Part shown: positions 1 through 8,248 of the stretch, in pieces
Layout: each line of letters begins with the position of its first letter
Numbering within the stretch: the stretch's first letter is position 1
Source of the DNA: Dyadobacter chenwenxiniae
GTDB taxonomy: Bacteria; Bacteroidota; Bacteroidia; Cytophagales; Spirosomataceae
Assembly (NCBI RefSeq): GCF_022869785.1
Contig: NZ_CP094997.1
Coordinates: forward strand, 5,699,001 to 5,763,000
Length of the DNA stretch: 64,000 bases
Reading direction: 5' to 3'
The notes under the pieces: generated by a model
The model's database searches: none
Told to the model about the DNA's origin: nothing
Seen by the model: the letters and a program-made list of their open reading frames with translations, nothing else
Program-made: the position numbers and the translations under genes

Positions 1-2
1 GC

Positions 3-134
3 TATGCGCAGAATGTTACCGAACAATATCTGCTCGATCTGGAAAGGGAAGCCTTCCTGTCGCTTTGCGGTGAAAAGAAAACACTGGAAAGAATGCAAGG
101 CTTGCTGAATGGTGGTAAACCGCCTAGAAACTAG
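3..134 (+). CDS. C-terminal end of probable 3-hydroxyacyl-CoA dehydrogenase/enoyl-CoA hydratase (partial)
   Basis: An open frame enters from the left edge and stops at a TAG at 132-134, giving 43 residues. The tail (AFLSLCGEKKTLERMQ, then GKPPRN) resembles the C-terminus of the long bifunctional 3-hydroxyacyl-CoA dehydrogenases of Bacteroidota that carry out two steps of fatty-acid beta-oxidation. The call rests on recognising this tail only, since no catalytic motif lies inside the window. It fits the acyl-CoA dehydrogenase and thiolase genes further right. The other two plus-strand frames have early stops, so the frame itself is secure. Confidence 0.55.
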   Translation, partial: YAQNVTEQYLLDLEREAFLSLCGEKKTLERMQGLLNGGKPPRN

Positions 135-315
135 TCAAACGGTGATTTCGATTTCATTCGGAAATTTTCAAGGGAATTATTGTTTGACCAATTAATGTTC
201 TGCAATTAGCAGGATATTCGGTGAAATGTTCGATATTTAGAGTTGATCATCCTGAATACGGGATGGAGCCGATTCGCCTATATGCTACATCGACTATAAA
301 GTACATTTAAGGACA

Positions 316-765
316 ATGATTTCAAAAAAAGCAAAATACGCGCTGAAGGCTTTAAAGGTTTTGGCTGAACAATATGGGAAAGGCCCTGTGCTGATCTCCT
401 ATATTGCTGAAAAAGAGAAGATTCCAAAGAAATTTCTGGAAGCGATATTGCTTGACTTGCGTAATAATGGTGTTTTGCAAAGTCAGAAAGGAAAAGGCGG
501 CGGATATCTGCTGCGTATCCCACCCGGCGAAGTCAATTTTTCAAAGGTCCTGCGGATTATCGACGGCCCCATTGCACCGGCACTTTGCGTTTCGATGTTT
601 TTTTACGGTCGTTGCGACGATTGTAAGGATGAAGAAACGTGCAGCCTGCGTTCCGTGCTCGAAAGATGGCGTGATGCTAACCTCGCTGTTCTGGACCAAA
701 CGACATTAAACGACTTGCTTCAAGCTGAAAACGCACAGCAAACGGATGTTTTGTCACAATTATAG
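316..765 (+). CDS. Rrf2 family transcriptional regulator
   Basis: A 149-residue protein with the Rrf2 layout: an N-terminal winged helix (residues 1-65, with the QKGKGGGYLL wing typical of the family) and a cysteine-bearing C-terminal half. Cys91, Cys100, Cys103 and Cys109 form a C-x8-C-x2-C-x5-C cluster, enough to hold an Fe-S centre, as in IscR, NsrR and RirA. The spacing does not identify the signal, which could be Fe-S status, iron, NO or sulfur. The gene converges on the glycosyltransferase at 760-2367 with directly abutting stop codons. The ATG at 316 follows an AT-rich leader. The regulated genes are unknown; self-control is common in this family. Confidence 0.9.
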   Translation: MISKKAKYALKALKVLAEQYGKGPVLISYIAEKEKIPKKFLEAILLDLRNNGVLQSQKGKGGGYLLRIPPGEVNFSKVLRIIDGPIAPALCVSMFFYGRCDDCKDEETCSLRSVLERWRDANLAVLDQTTLNDLLQAENAQQTDVLSQL

Positions 766-2367
766 GCGGTCTTTACGCACATACAAGCGTGTGTCATCGA
801 AGTCGCCGATCAGCTTGTAATTGTTTAGGATATATTGAAAAAGCGCAGGGTAACTCTCAATTCCCTGGGCTTTTTTGTTTTGCACCCACATACTATTTTT
901 TCCCACCGCATCCAGCACAATCGCCGGCTTGTTCCGCTCAATGTCGGACAGATAACGGCTTTTATATTTCTCCTGCATCGGATGGCTGAAAATGGAACGT
1001 TCCGAATGGTTCTCAGCCGTTCCCTGTGCCAGTTGCGCTTCAACATAATACACACATTGCCAGCCCCATACGACCATGTAGTCATCTGGCTGGCTATATT
1101 TTTTCAATTCCAAAACAACCGGACTCTGTGCTAATGTGCGCGCATTTACAGAATCGAAAGCATTTAACCGGCGTTCCTTAATGAAGTGATAAGCATCATT
1201 TGAAGCAAACCAGATTAGAACAACCGCAGGAAAAGCAACCGACCATTTCTCAATCCGCGACAAACCATAACCCGCCATTAATGTCCAGGGAATGATGCAG
1301 AAATTGAGATAATGTATAAAATCATTGCCGGATTTGGTAACCGCATAAATGCTTGAAAATAGCAGCAAAAGAATAGTTACGGGAATAACCAGGTTCGTTT
1401 TATCAGCATTCGGCTTTCTGAAAATCTGGTAGAAAGCGCAGATGATTGGAACAATTAATGCTAATGTAAAGATTTGAAAATCAGTGGTTAATCTAAAAAT
1501 TCTTAGAAACTGACCAGGGATTTCGAAAAAACCTTTTCCGTCCGCATAGATCGCATTCCCTAAAATGTAAAATTCGATCAGATCCGAAAACACATTAAAA
1601 GCGAGTGTCCAGATTAGCATTAGGAGCGGGAAAGTCAAACCTCCCAGGATCAGGAAAATAAGTGGTTTCGATTCTTTTTTTGATTTAAAATATTGAAAAC
1701 CAACCCATAATCCTGCGACCGCCAAAACCAGCGCCTGGGGGACGGCTTGTAACTTTGCAAAAGGAATGGTGCCAGCCGCTAACCCAAGGAAATATAAATC
1801 GCTTTTGAGATTCCCCAAATTTGATGTTGCTTTTGACAGGCACCAGACGCACACGGCAAGTAAAAGAACAGGCAGCTGCTCGCTGGAATAATGCACGAAA
1901 TCCACTTCCTGCGTAAAAGCCAGAAACAGAATGGGTACAACCGATATTTTGCGTGCAATTGCAGCACCAAACCAATTTTTCAGTGAGTAAAAAAGCAGGA
2001 GCAAAGCGCCTCCGGAGCACAAAAGGCCCATGATCCGCCCGGAAGTGTAGTTGATCTGGAAACCCAATAATCTGGGAATTGCCAGCAGATAATTGTCCAG
2101 TGGGCCAATTGTAGTCCCGTCTACCGAACGCCAATAAACCGGATCTTTGAAAAATGTAATGGCGTGACTCAGCATCTGGCTCTCGTCGGGATTAAGCTCC
2201 CGGTTGAAAACGATGACTGGTAAACGCATGATAATCAGCAGCAAAATGGCTGATGCAAGGTAAATTTTGGTAGGAATGGGTTTGAAAAAAGCCGAGAAGA
2301 CAACAAACGCCGCTAACGCGTATCCAATAAACCAATAGACCGGCGGGGAGTTGTCGAAAGTGAGCAT
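760..2367 (-). CDS. GT-C type integral membrane glycosyltransferase (GT39/GT83-like)
   Basis: A 535-residue protein with about ten to twelve hydrophobic segments. After the second segment it has the NPDES motif (residues 59-63), the acidic first external loop typical of polyprenyl-phosphate-sugar dependent GT-C enzymes such as protein O-mannosyltransferases and ArnT. Such enzymes move a sugar from a lipid carrier to an acceptor on the periplasmic side. A short soluble tail follows residue 420. The gene starts 4 nt after the GT2 gene at 2372-3319, so the two are very likely co-transcribed: GT2 would load the lipid and this enzyme would unload it. Donor and acceptor cannot be read from sequence. 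Confidence 0.8.
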   Translation of the reverse strand: MLTFDNSPPVYWFIGYALAAFVVFSAFFKPIPTKIYLASAILLLIIMRLPVIVFNRELNPDESQMLSHAITFFKDPVYWRSVDGTTIGPLDNYLLAIPRLLGFQINYTSGRIMGLLCSGGALLLLFYSLKNWFGAAIARKISVVPILFLAFTQEVDFVHYSSEQLPVLLLAVCVWCLSKATSNLGNLKSDLYFLGLAAGTIPFAKLQAVPQALVLAVAGLWVGFQYFKSKKESKPLIFLILGGLTFPLLMLIWTLAFNVFSDLIEFYILGNAIYADGKGFFEIPGQFLRIFRLTTDFQIFTLALIVPIICAFYQIFRKPNADKTNLVIPVTILLLLFSSIYAVTKSGNDFIHYLNFCIIPWTLMAGYGLSRIEKWSVAFPAVVLIWFASNDAYHFIKERRLNAFDSVNARTLAQSPVVLELKKYSQPDDYMVVWGWQCVYYVEAQLAQGTAENHSERSIFSHPMQEKYKSRYLSDIERNKPAIVLDAVGKNSMWVQNKKAQGIESYPALFQYILNNYKLIGDFDDTRLYVRKDRL

Positions 2368-2371
2368 AGGC

Positions 2372-3319
2372 TTAACTGAAAGTGTCTACCTTCTCCACAA
2401 AATCGCGATAGTGAACGGCTGGGATAAAATGTTGCTGGGAGCGATATTGTAACACCATGAAAACCAAAAACAGCGAAATCAGAAAGGATTGCAGCATCAG
2501 GATCATTAATGTGCTACCTAATGTGGATGCCCAGCCCGGTGTTGCATTGCCGATCAGTTTCAAGAAAATGATGAAAATGATAAATGCGATCGCCACGCCT
2601 GACATGAAAATGGAAAAAATCAGGATGCGGACTGCGGTCGTATCAACCAAAACTGAAATGGCGCTTAATCCGTGTAAAACAAGGGAAACAAAGTTCATTT
2701 TGCTTTCCCCCGCTAATCTTTTCGCGCGGTTGGTCAGCACCGAATCGTAAGGAATTCTGGATTTAATGATGCCGCCAGGATAATTGTTCCAGATCTCCGA
2801 AACACGAACCAGATTTTGCAAACGGTTCTGCGGAACAAGACTGAAATTACCGAAAGTGATCACTTTCCCGGTTAACAATTTGAAAAGCATTTTATAGATC
2901 ACATAAAAAGAACGGAACAGCAAATTTTCCGTGCGCTTGTTACGCTCTGCAAAAATGATCTTGCCGGGTTCTTGTAATGACCTTTCAGCCAGTAAATTAA
3001 TGTCTGCCGGGGCGTCTTCCCCATCAGCGTCCATAACGATCACTTTATCAGTGGCCATGTGTTCGGCGACGTAAGAGAGGCCTATTGCAATCGCTTTTTG
3101 ATGGCCCAGGTTGCGGTATAAGCGCAGGACTTTTATTTCTTTTCCTCCAAAACCAGCAAACGGCTGCGTTCTGTCTTTGGACGAACAATCGTCAACGATA
3201 AATAGCGTAGTGTTCTCTAAGATTGAGGCGTTGAGATCCGCATTAATCTTTTTTATAAGCAGGTTCAGCGCCTCCCAGTCGTTGAATTGAGGAATGATAA
3301 TGACAAAATTTTCTGGCAT
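2372..3319 (-). CDS. GT2 family glycosyltransferase, polyprenyl-phosphate type (DPM1/GtrB-like)
   Basis: A 315-residue protein with a GT-A domain at residues 1-220. The nucleotide-binding VDD lies at about 42-44 and the metal-binding DAD at 97-99. Two hydrophobic segments follow near 230-255 and 270-300. This matches dolichol/undecaprenyl-phosphate sugar transferases, which charge the lipid carrier at the cytoplasmic face. It lies directly upstream of the GT-C enzyme and downstream of a sugar epimerase gene, as expected for a lipid-linked monosaccharide pathway. A hairpin at 3335-3364 separates it from the epimerase and may tune expression. The transferred sugar is unknown. Confidence 0.85.
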   Translation of the reverse strand: MPENFVIIIPQFNDWEALNLLIKKINADLNASILENTTLFIVDDCSSKDRTQPFAGFGGKEIKVLRLYRNLGHQKAIAIGLSYVAEHMATDKVIVMDADGEDAPADINLLAERSLQEPGKIIFAERNKRTENLLFRSFYVIYKMLFKLLTGKVITFGNFSLVPQNRLQNLVRVSEIWNNYPGGIIKSRIPYDSVLTNRAKRLAGESKMNFVSLVLHGLSAISVLVDTTAVRILIFSIFMSGVAIAFIIFIIFLKLIGNATPGWASTLGSTLMILMLQSFLISLFLVFMVLQYRSQQHFIPAVHYRDFVEKVDTFS

Positions 3320-3334
3320 GTGGGAGGAATTTGA

Positions 3335-3364
3335 AAGCCTCCGAAAGATAACATTCGGAGGCTT
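3335..3364 (-). terminator. Hairpin between epimerase and GT2 genes
   Basis: An 11-bp perfect stem (AAGCCTCCGAA / TTCGGAGGCTT) with an 8-nt loop lies in the 56-nt gap between the epimerase stop and the GT2 start. Read on the minus strand, only a weak T-rich stretch follows. It may be a leaky terminator or a processing site that lowers GT2/GT-C expression relative to the epimerase. Confidence 0.55.
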
Positions 3365-3375
3365 CTGAAATGATT

Positions 3376-4452
3376 TTAAACGGTTTTTACTCCTAATCTC
3401 GAAGAAATGCCGTCGTGAATTTGGGTCAATGTCTCAGTCAAGCCGTATTCCCAGTTCCAGCCTGGATAATGTGACTTGAATTTAGAAAGGTCGCTCACAT
3501 ACCAGATGTGATCACCGATCCTGTTTGTTTCTGAGTAAGAATAAGATAATTTGTTTCCTGTAATCTCTTCGCAAAGCGCAATGGCTTCCAGCATAGAGCA
3601 GTTGGCAAAACGACCGCCGCCCGCATTATAAACTTCACCCGGACGTGGATTTTGGTAAAAATGCCAGAACATATTTACAAGGTCATGGCTGTGAATGTTG
3701 TCGCGAACCTGCTTTCCTTTGTAACCAAAAATCGTATAATGGTTGCCAGTGATCGCACATTTCATCAGATAAGCAAGGAATCCGTGCAGCTGTGCACCGG
3801 AGTGATTCGGGCCGGTAAGGCATCCGCCACGGAAAACTGCCGTTTTCATGCCGAAATAACGACCATATTCCTGCACCATGATGTCAGCAGCCACTTTGGA
3901 AGCACCAAAAACTGAATGTTTTGTATGATCAATGCTGTGTTGCTCGTCGATCCCGTTCTCGAAATAAGGATGGTTCTGATCGATTTCCCAGCGTGTTTCC
4001 AGCTCGATTAATGGCAGATAATTAGGATTATCACCGTAAACCTTATTAGTAGAAGTGAAGATAAACACAGCTTCCGGCGTATGCAAGCGTGTCATTTCCA
4101 GCATATTAAGCGTTCCGACCGCATTTACACCAAAATCTGTGAATGGTTCTTTCGCTGCCCAGTCGTGGCTTGGCTGTGCGGCTGCGTGGATAATCAGCTT
4201 AATGTCTGTTCCGTATTCTTTAAAAATGGGTTCCAGCTGGCTTACTTCGCGAATATCAGCAGAGTAATGTTTGTAGTTATTGAACTGGTCCTGGATCCTG
4301 TTACGGTTCCATTCGGTATTTCCGTCAGCGCCGAAAAAGTATTCTCTTAAATTATTATCAACACCAATTACCAGATCAAATTTGTCCGCTAAAAAAGCAA
4401 CCGATTCACTTCCTATCAGTCCGGCTGAGCCGGTTACCAAAGCTATATTCAT
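3376..4452 (-). CDS. NAD-dependent nucleotide-sugar epimerase/dehydratase (CDP-paratose 2-epimerase-like)
   Basis: A 358-residue extended SDR protein. The Rossmann motif TGSAGLIG is at 7-14, and a TSTNKVYG segment (133-140) resembles the tyvelose epimerase family. At the YxxxK position the sequence is FGASK (Phe182, Lys186), so the usual catalytic tyrosine is absent. I chose the start at 4452, which begins at the first beta-strand (MNIALVTG); an upstream ATG at 4497 would add 15 unlikely residues and overlap the -7 element. It probably makes or modifies the NDP-sugar used by the downstream GT2/GT-C pair. The exact sugar is not determinable. Confidence 0.8.
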   Translation of the reverse strand: MNIALVTGSAGLIGSESVAFLADKFDLVIGVDNNLREYFFGADGNTEWNRNRIQDQFNNYKHYSADIREVSQLEPIFKEYGTDIKLIIHAAAQPSHDWAAKEPFTDFGVNAVGTLNMLEMTRLHTPEAVFIFTSTNKVYGDNPNYLPLIELETRWEIDQNHPYFENGIDEQHSIDHTKHSVFGASKVAADIMVQEYGRYFGMKTAVFRGGCLTGPNHSGAQLHGFLAYLMKCAITGNHYTIFGYKGKQVRDNIHSHDLVNMFWHFYQNPRPGEVYNAGGGRFANCSMLEAIALCEEITGNKLSYSYSETNRIGDHIWYVSDLSKFKSHYPGWNWEYGLTETLTQIHDGISSRLGVKTV

Positions 4453-4494
4453 GTTTTTGTATACTTTTAATTGCCTGTTCTTGCTTATTAAATA

Positions 4495-4502
4495 CAAATG
4501 TA
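4495..4502 (-). promoter_or_regulatory. Candidate -7 element of the epimerase gene
   Basis: On the minus strand this reads TACATTTG, a perfect match to the Bacteroidota -7 consensus TAnnTTTG, about 43 nt before the chosen ATG. No TTG sits at the usual 19-21 bp spacing, so only half of the promoter is supported. Confidence 0.4.
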
Positions 4503-4526
4503 TCCTGCCTCGAATACGTAAAGTAA

Positions 4527-4616
4527 ATTAAAATTGTTCAATTGTCACAACTTCGATTATTCAAAGGAGCTTACTAAAAGGATTATACGCCAAAAGCAAT
4601 ATTAAAATTGTTCAAT
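4527..4616. repeat. Pair of exact 16-bp direct repeats upstream of the epimerase gene
   Basis: ATTAAAATTGTTCAAT occurs at 4527-4542 and again at 4601-4616, 74 bp apart. Each copy holds the small palindrome ATTG-TT-CAAT. The first copy lies just upstream of the epimerase -7 element. The pair could be binding sites for a regulator, although chance is not excluded in such AT-rich DNA. Confidence 0.45.
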
Positions 4617-4641
4617 ACGATATAAACACTCTTTCAAAAAA

Positions 4642-4671
4642 AAGATATCCTCATTTCGGTGAGGATATCTT
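4642..4671 (-). terminator. Rho-independent terminator of the small lipoprotein gene
   Basis: A perfect 12-bp stem (AAGATATCCTCA and its complement) with a 6-nt loop, followed on the minus strand by a T run. It lies 21 bp past the stop of the gene at 4692-4943. Confidence 0.85.
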
Positions 4672-4691
4672 CAATATTTGGCAGGAAAAAA

Positions 4692-4943
4692 TTATTGTTT
4701 TACAACTGCATTCGTTGTGCCGCTATACAATTTGGCACGGATATCATTTACACGCGTTTCCAGTTCAGGCTTCGCTTCGTATTTCAAAGACATTTGGCGT
4801 GGCAATGAATCCGGGCTTACGCCATAAACCAATTCGTTGCCAGTATTCAGGTCTTTTTGCTCGATGTGATTGTATTTTTGATAGTCACATGATGAAAGCA
4901 ATGCAAGACCGGCAACAAATGCAACAATTTTATTGAATTTCAT
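4692..4943 (-). CDS. Small lipoprotein of unknown function
   Basis: An 83-residue protein with a lipoprotein signal peptide: a charged start, a hydrophobic core and the lipobox LLSSC with Cys19 as the acylated residue. The mature part of about 64 residues is polar, with no domain I recognise. It is flanked by its own terminator and separated from the M3 peptidase, so it is likely a single-gene unit. Coding use looks like its neighbours and the signal peptide makes the gene credible. It would sit in the outer or inner membrane facing the periplasm. Confidence 0.75.
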   Translation of the reverse strand: MKFNKIVAFVAGLALLSSCDYQKYNHIEQKDLNTGNELVYGVSPDSLPRQMSLKYEAKPELETRVNDIRAKLYSGTTNAVVKQ

Positions 4944-5020
4944 TTCTTTGATCGTTCATATGTAATATGGGCAAAAATAACCGTCATTTTCATAACCACC
5001 AAATCAGCCCGGGTGAAATG

Positions 5021-6751
5021 TTACTTTTTTAATTCGGCCAGTTCATCGCGTACAAATTGCATCAGATCAGTGATATGCTGTTCCGAGAAGTCAAACGGAA
5101 TGTCAGCGGCCTGGTAAATCTCCCCGATCGTGGCCGTATAGCCCAGTTTCAGGGCATCTAGATATCCTTTAAGCCCTTTTGCAGGGTCCTGGCGGTAATT
5201 TTTCCAAACGCCGATCGCTCCCAATTGCGCAATTCCATACTCAATATAATAGAAAGGCACTTCGTAAATGTGCAACTGGCGCTGCCACAGATACTTTTTA
5301 TAAATTTCAAGACCGTTCCAATCCATCACATGATCTGTAAATTCTTCATAGATCCGAACCCATGCATCTGTGCGCTCAACAGCTGAATGTTGTGGGTTTT
5401 CGTACATCCAATGCTGGAATTTATCCACCGTCGCGACCCAGGGAAGCGTTTCCAGAATGGATTCCAAATGCTGGATTTTCGCTCTTTTTAAGTCATTTTC
5501 GTTTTCAAAGAACTCATCCCAATAATCCATTGTGATCAATTCCATCGACATCGAAGCAAGCTCCGCAACTTCGGAAGGTGTGTGTTTGAATGAATTCAGC
5601 TTCAAATTCCGCGTAACTAGCGAATGCACCGCGTGACCGCCTTCGTGGAGTAACGTAACCATATCACGCAGATTGGAAGTCGCATTCATGAAAATAAACG
5701 GAACACCGATTTCATCCAGCGGATAATTATAACCGCCCGGCGCTTTTCCTTTCCTGGATTCCAGGTCAAGGTGTTTCATGTTTTTCATTGTGGTCAGACA
5801 GTTTCCCAGAAAAGGATCCAGCCTTGAAAAGCAGCGGATTGTTTTGTCCAGCAACTCTTCTCCCGTCGCAAAAGGCTTCAATGGTGCCAATCCCTGCGGA
5901 TCCACTTTTATATCCCACGGGCGGAGCTGATCTACTTTCAAAGCAGCTTTCCTGCTCGCAGCCATTTCGTCCAGCATCGGCACAACCGCTTTTTTTACCG
6001 AACCATGGAAATTAAAACAATCCTGGGGCGTGTAATCGAAGCGGCCCATGGCAGCAAACATATAATCGCGGTAATTAGCAAAACCAGCATTTGTACCAAC
6101 CTGATCGCGCAATGTTACCAGCTTGCCCAGCAGCTCGTCCAGTTGCTCGTGGTCGTCGTAGCGCCTGCCGCTGATGGCGCGCCAGGCTTCTTCACGGATG
6201 CTCCGGTCGGTGGATTGCAGGCGGTCCGCTGCCTTTTGCAAAGTCATTTCTTCGCCATCCAATGTCACCGTCATAGCGCCGGCAATAGCTCCGTAACGGC
6301 GCTCTTTGGTCTGCATTTCGGTGATCAGCGGAATGTTCTCATCGCGGAAGATCTCGATGGCTTTCTTCATGCCCCGCAACGTAATGTCGAAGCCAGGCTC
6401 TGTTAATTCGCTCAGATAAGGGCTGTCGACCACTTTTTTGTCCAGAGCATTGCCATATTCCGCCAGTTTGGGCTGGATTTCGGTGATGAAAAATTGCAAT
6501 GCGTTGATCAGGCTCGTGTTAGCCGTGTCGCAAGTCTGCCGAATATAGCGCCAGGCAAAGTTTTCCGACAAATAAGATTCAATTTCACTGCGGTCCAGAA
6601 ACCATTGCTGCAAATCTTCCGCAGAATTGATCTCCCTGTTTTTCAGATTTTCAAAAAACGGCTCAACATCTTCCCATTTTTTCAAATCAAATTCTTCTCC
6701 TATGAAAACCCGCTTTCCCCGGGTCAGTATGTCAATATTATCCGTTGTCAT
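5021..6751 (-). CDS. M3 family oligoendopeptidase (PepF-like)
   Basis: A 576-residue cytoplasmic zinc metallopeptidase with no signal peptide. The zinc site HEGGH is at 369-373 (two His ligands and the catalytic Glu), followed by the helix AVHSLVTR and, about 25 residues on, a Glu-rich segment (PSEVAELASMSMEL) that supplies the third ligand in the M3 family. Length is as expected for PepF/M3B enzymes, which trim short peptides. The gene stands alone, with the symporter next upstream. A role in peptide turnover is inferred from the family. Confidence 0.92.
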   Translation of the reverse strand: MTTDNIDILTRGKRVFIGEEFDLKKWEDVEPFFENLKNREINSAEDLQQWFLDRSEIESYLSENFAWRYIRQTCDTANTSLINALQFFITEIQPKLAEYGNALDKKVVDSPYLSELTEPGFDITLRGMKKAIEIFRDENIPLITEMQTKERRYGAIAGAMTVTLDGEEMTLQKAADRLQSTDRSIREEAWRAISGRRYDDHEQLDELLGKLVTLRDQVGTNAGFANYRDYMFAAMGRFDYTPQDCFNFHGSVKKAVVPMLDEMAASRKAALKVDQLRPWDIKVDPQGLAPLKPFATGEELLDKTIRCFSRLDPFLGNCLTTMKNMKHLDLESRKGKAPGGYNYPLDEIGVPFIFMNATSNLRDMVTLLHEGGHAVHSLVTRNLKLNSFKHTPSEVAELASMSMELITMDYWDEFFENENDLKRAKIQHLESILETLPWVATVDKFQHWMYENPQHSAVERTDAWVRIYEEFTDHVMDWNGLEIYKKYLWQRQLHIYEVPFYYIEYGIAQLGAIGVWKNYRQDPAKGLKGYLDALKLGYTATIGEIYQAADIPFDFSEQHITDLMQFVRDELAELKK

Positions 6752-6841
6752 TTTTTAAAAAGCTTATTACTGTTTTTTCAAAGTTAAAACCGAATTGCAA
6801 ATTTCTAAACCGAATCCGCCCGTTGCGTTGTGTCCGTCAGG

Positions 6842-8071
6842 TTATCGGTAAACATTCTCCGTTTGGTTAACATTCGCGAAGGCGTATTCCATTTTGCTTC
6901 GGTCAAATTCTTTTTCATTGTTGGCCAGCCAGATCGTCGCCACGCCGTTTCCTATAAAATTGGTGATCGCACGGGCTTCGGACATGAAACGGTCTACGCC
7001 TAAAAGCAGGGCCAGTCCTTCCACAGGAATCACTTTGATGGCCGTTAATGTAGACGCAAGCACTACAAACCCGCTTCCCGTAACACCCGCAGCGCCTTTG
7101 GAAGTCACCATAAGGATGCCGATCAGCGAAAGGATCTGCCCGAATGTTAGGTGTACATTGAAAACCTGCGCAAGAAAAATGGTGGCCATGGAAAGATATA
7201 TTGTCGTTCCGTCCAGATTAAAGGAGTAACCCGCCGGAACTACAAGCCCGACAACCGGTTTAGAACAGCCCATCCGTTCCAGTTTGACCATTAAGGAAGG
7301 TAAACCGGCTTCCGAGGACGATGTGCCAAGCACGATCAGCAATTCTTCGCGAATGTATTTTAAATACGACCACAGGCTAATCTTATATGTCCTCAAAACA
7401 AGCCCGAGAATACCGAAAATAAAGATCGCCATTGTTGCATAAACCGTTCCCATCAGCTTGGCAAGCGGTAATAATGTATCAATGCCGTATTTCCCGATTG
7501 TATAAGCCATCCCGCCGAATGCTCCGATCGGTGCGAAGATCATGACCAGGTGCAAAGCGCGGAAAACGTATTTGGAAGCGAAGTTCAGCCATTCCGTGAC
7601 TTTTTCTTTACCCGAATATTTACTTAAAACAGTTCCCAGCACCAATGAAAACAGCAATACTTGCAGCGTCACATTGTCCAGGAAAAATTGCAACCAGCTG
7701 AAATCCTGCACTTTGCTGGTAAATGCAGACGCATCGCCCTTTTGTAAATTGCTCGTCACCACGCCTTCACCCGGCCGGATCACATTCGCAACCACTATAC
7801 CCACGATCAATGCCAACGTCGTCACCACTTCAAAATAAATCAGCGCCTTAGCGCCTACTTTCCCCACCTTTTTCAAGTCGCCCATCCCGATGATCCCTAA
7901 TGTAATGGTCAGGAAAATGATCGGATTGATGAAGATTTTGACAATTGAAATAAAACCCTTCCCGAGAATCTCCATTTTCACGGCCTGCTCAGGAAAATAA
8001 TGTCCCATTAAGGCGCCGGCCGTTATGGCTGTAAGAACCCAGAAGGTAAGATTGGTGAATAACTTTTTCAA
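6842..8071 (-). CDS. Dicarboxylate/amino acid:cation symporter (SDF/GltP-DctA family)
   Basis: A 409-residue inner-membrane protein with eight predicted membrane spans and two re-entrant loops. The serine-rich loop reads SSSEAGLPSLM, the span 7 motif NLDGTTIY, and hairpin 2 GAAGVTGSGF, the substrate and sodium site of this family. It would take up C4-dicarboxylates or acidic amino acids with Na+ or H+; the sequence does not decide which. It is monocistronic, with its start near 8071 in a divergent arrangement with the heme operon. Confidence 0.92.
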   Translation of the reverse strand: MKKLFTNLTFWVLTAITAGALMGHYFPEQAVKMEILGKGFISIVKIFINPIIFLTITLGIIGMGDLKKVGKVGAKALIYFEVVTTLALIVGIVVANVIRPGEGVVTSNLQKGDASAFTSKVQDFSWLQFFLDNVTLQVLLFSLVLGTVLSKYSGKEKVTEWLNFASKYVFRALHLVMIFAPIGAFGGMAYTIGKYGIDTLLPLAKLMGTVYATMAIFIFGILGLVLRTYKISLWSYLKYIREELLIVLGTSSSEAGLPSLMVKLERMGCSKPVVGLVVPAGYSFNLDGTTIYLSMATIFLAQVFNVHLTFGQILSLIGILMVTSKGAAGVTGSGFVVLASTLTAIKVIPVEGLALLLGVDRFMSEARAITNFIGNGVATIWLANNEKEFDRSKMEYAFANVNQTENVYR

Positions 8072-8184
8072 TAGGATACGGGTCTAAGGTCGGAGCGGTT
8101 CGCGCAAGTTTTGAAGTTACAATAATAAAAGTCCGAGGAATTGTTTCAAGAATGGAAAAGTAAATTTTTCTTAATTATTTATAT

Positions 8185-8211
8185 TTGGTCTAAATTATAA
8201 TTTTATATTTG
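8185..8211 (+). promoter_or_regulatory. Candidate promoter of the heme operon with possible iron-responsive half site
   Basis: TATATTTG at 8204-8211 is a full match to the -7 consensus, with a TTG at 8185-8187 (16-bp spacer, shorter than the usual 19-21). A second TATATTTG lies at 8180-8187. Between them sits GGTCTAAATT, which resembles half of the palindromic TCTAAA-type sites seen before iron genes in Bacteroidota. The other half is poorly conserved, so iron control is only suggested. Confidence 0.4.
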
Positions 8212-8248
8212 CCTCACAACCGAATGTTAAAAAGACAGTAACACCTCC

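Noticed and set aside
4076..4092. Further GTATGC half site in the epimerase gene
   Set aside because: Only one arm matches, it is inside a coding region, and the palindrome is absent.
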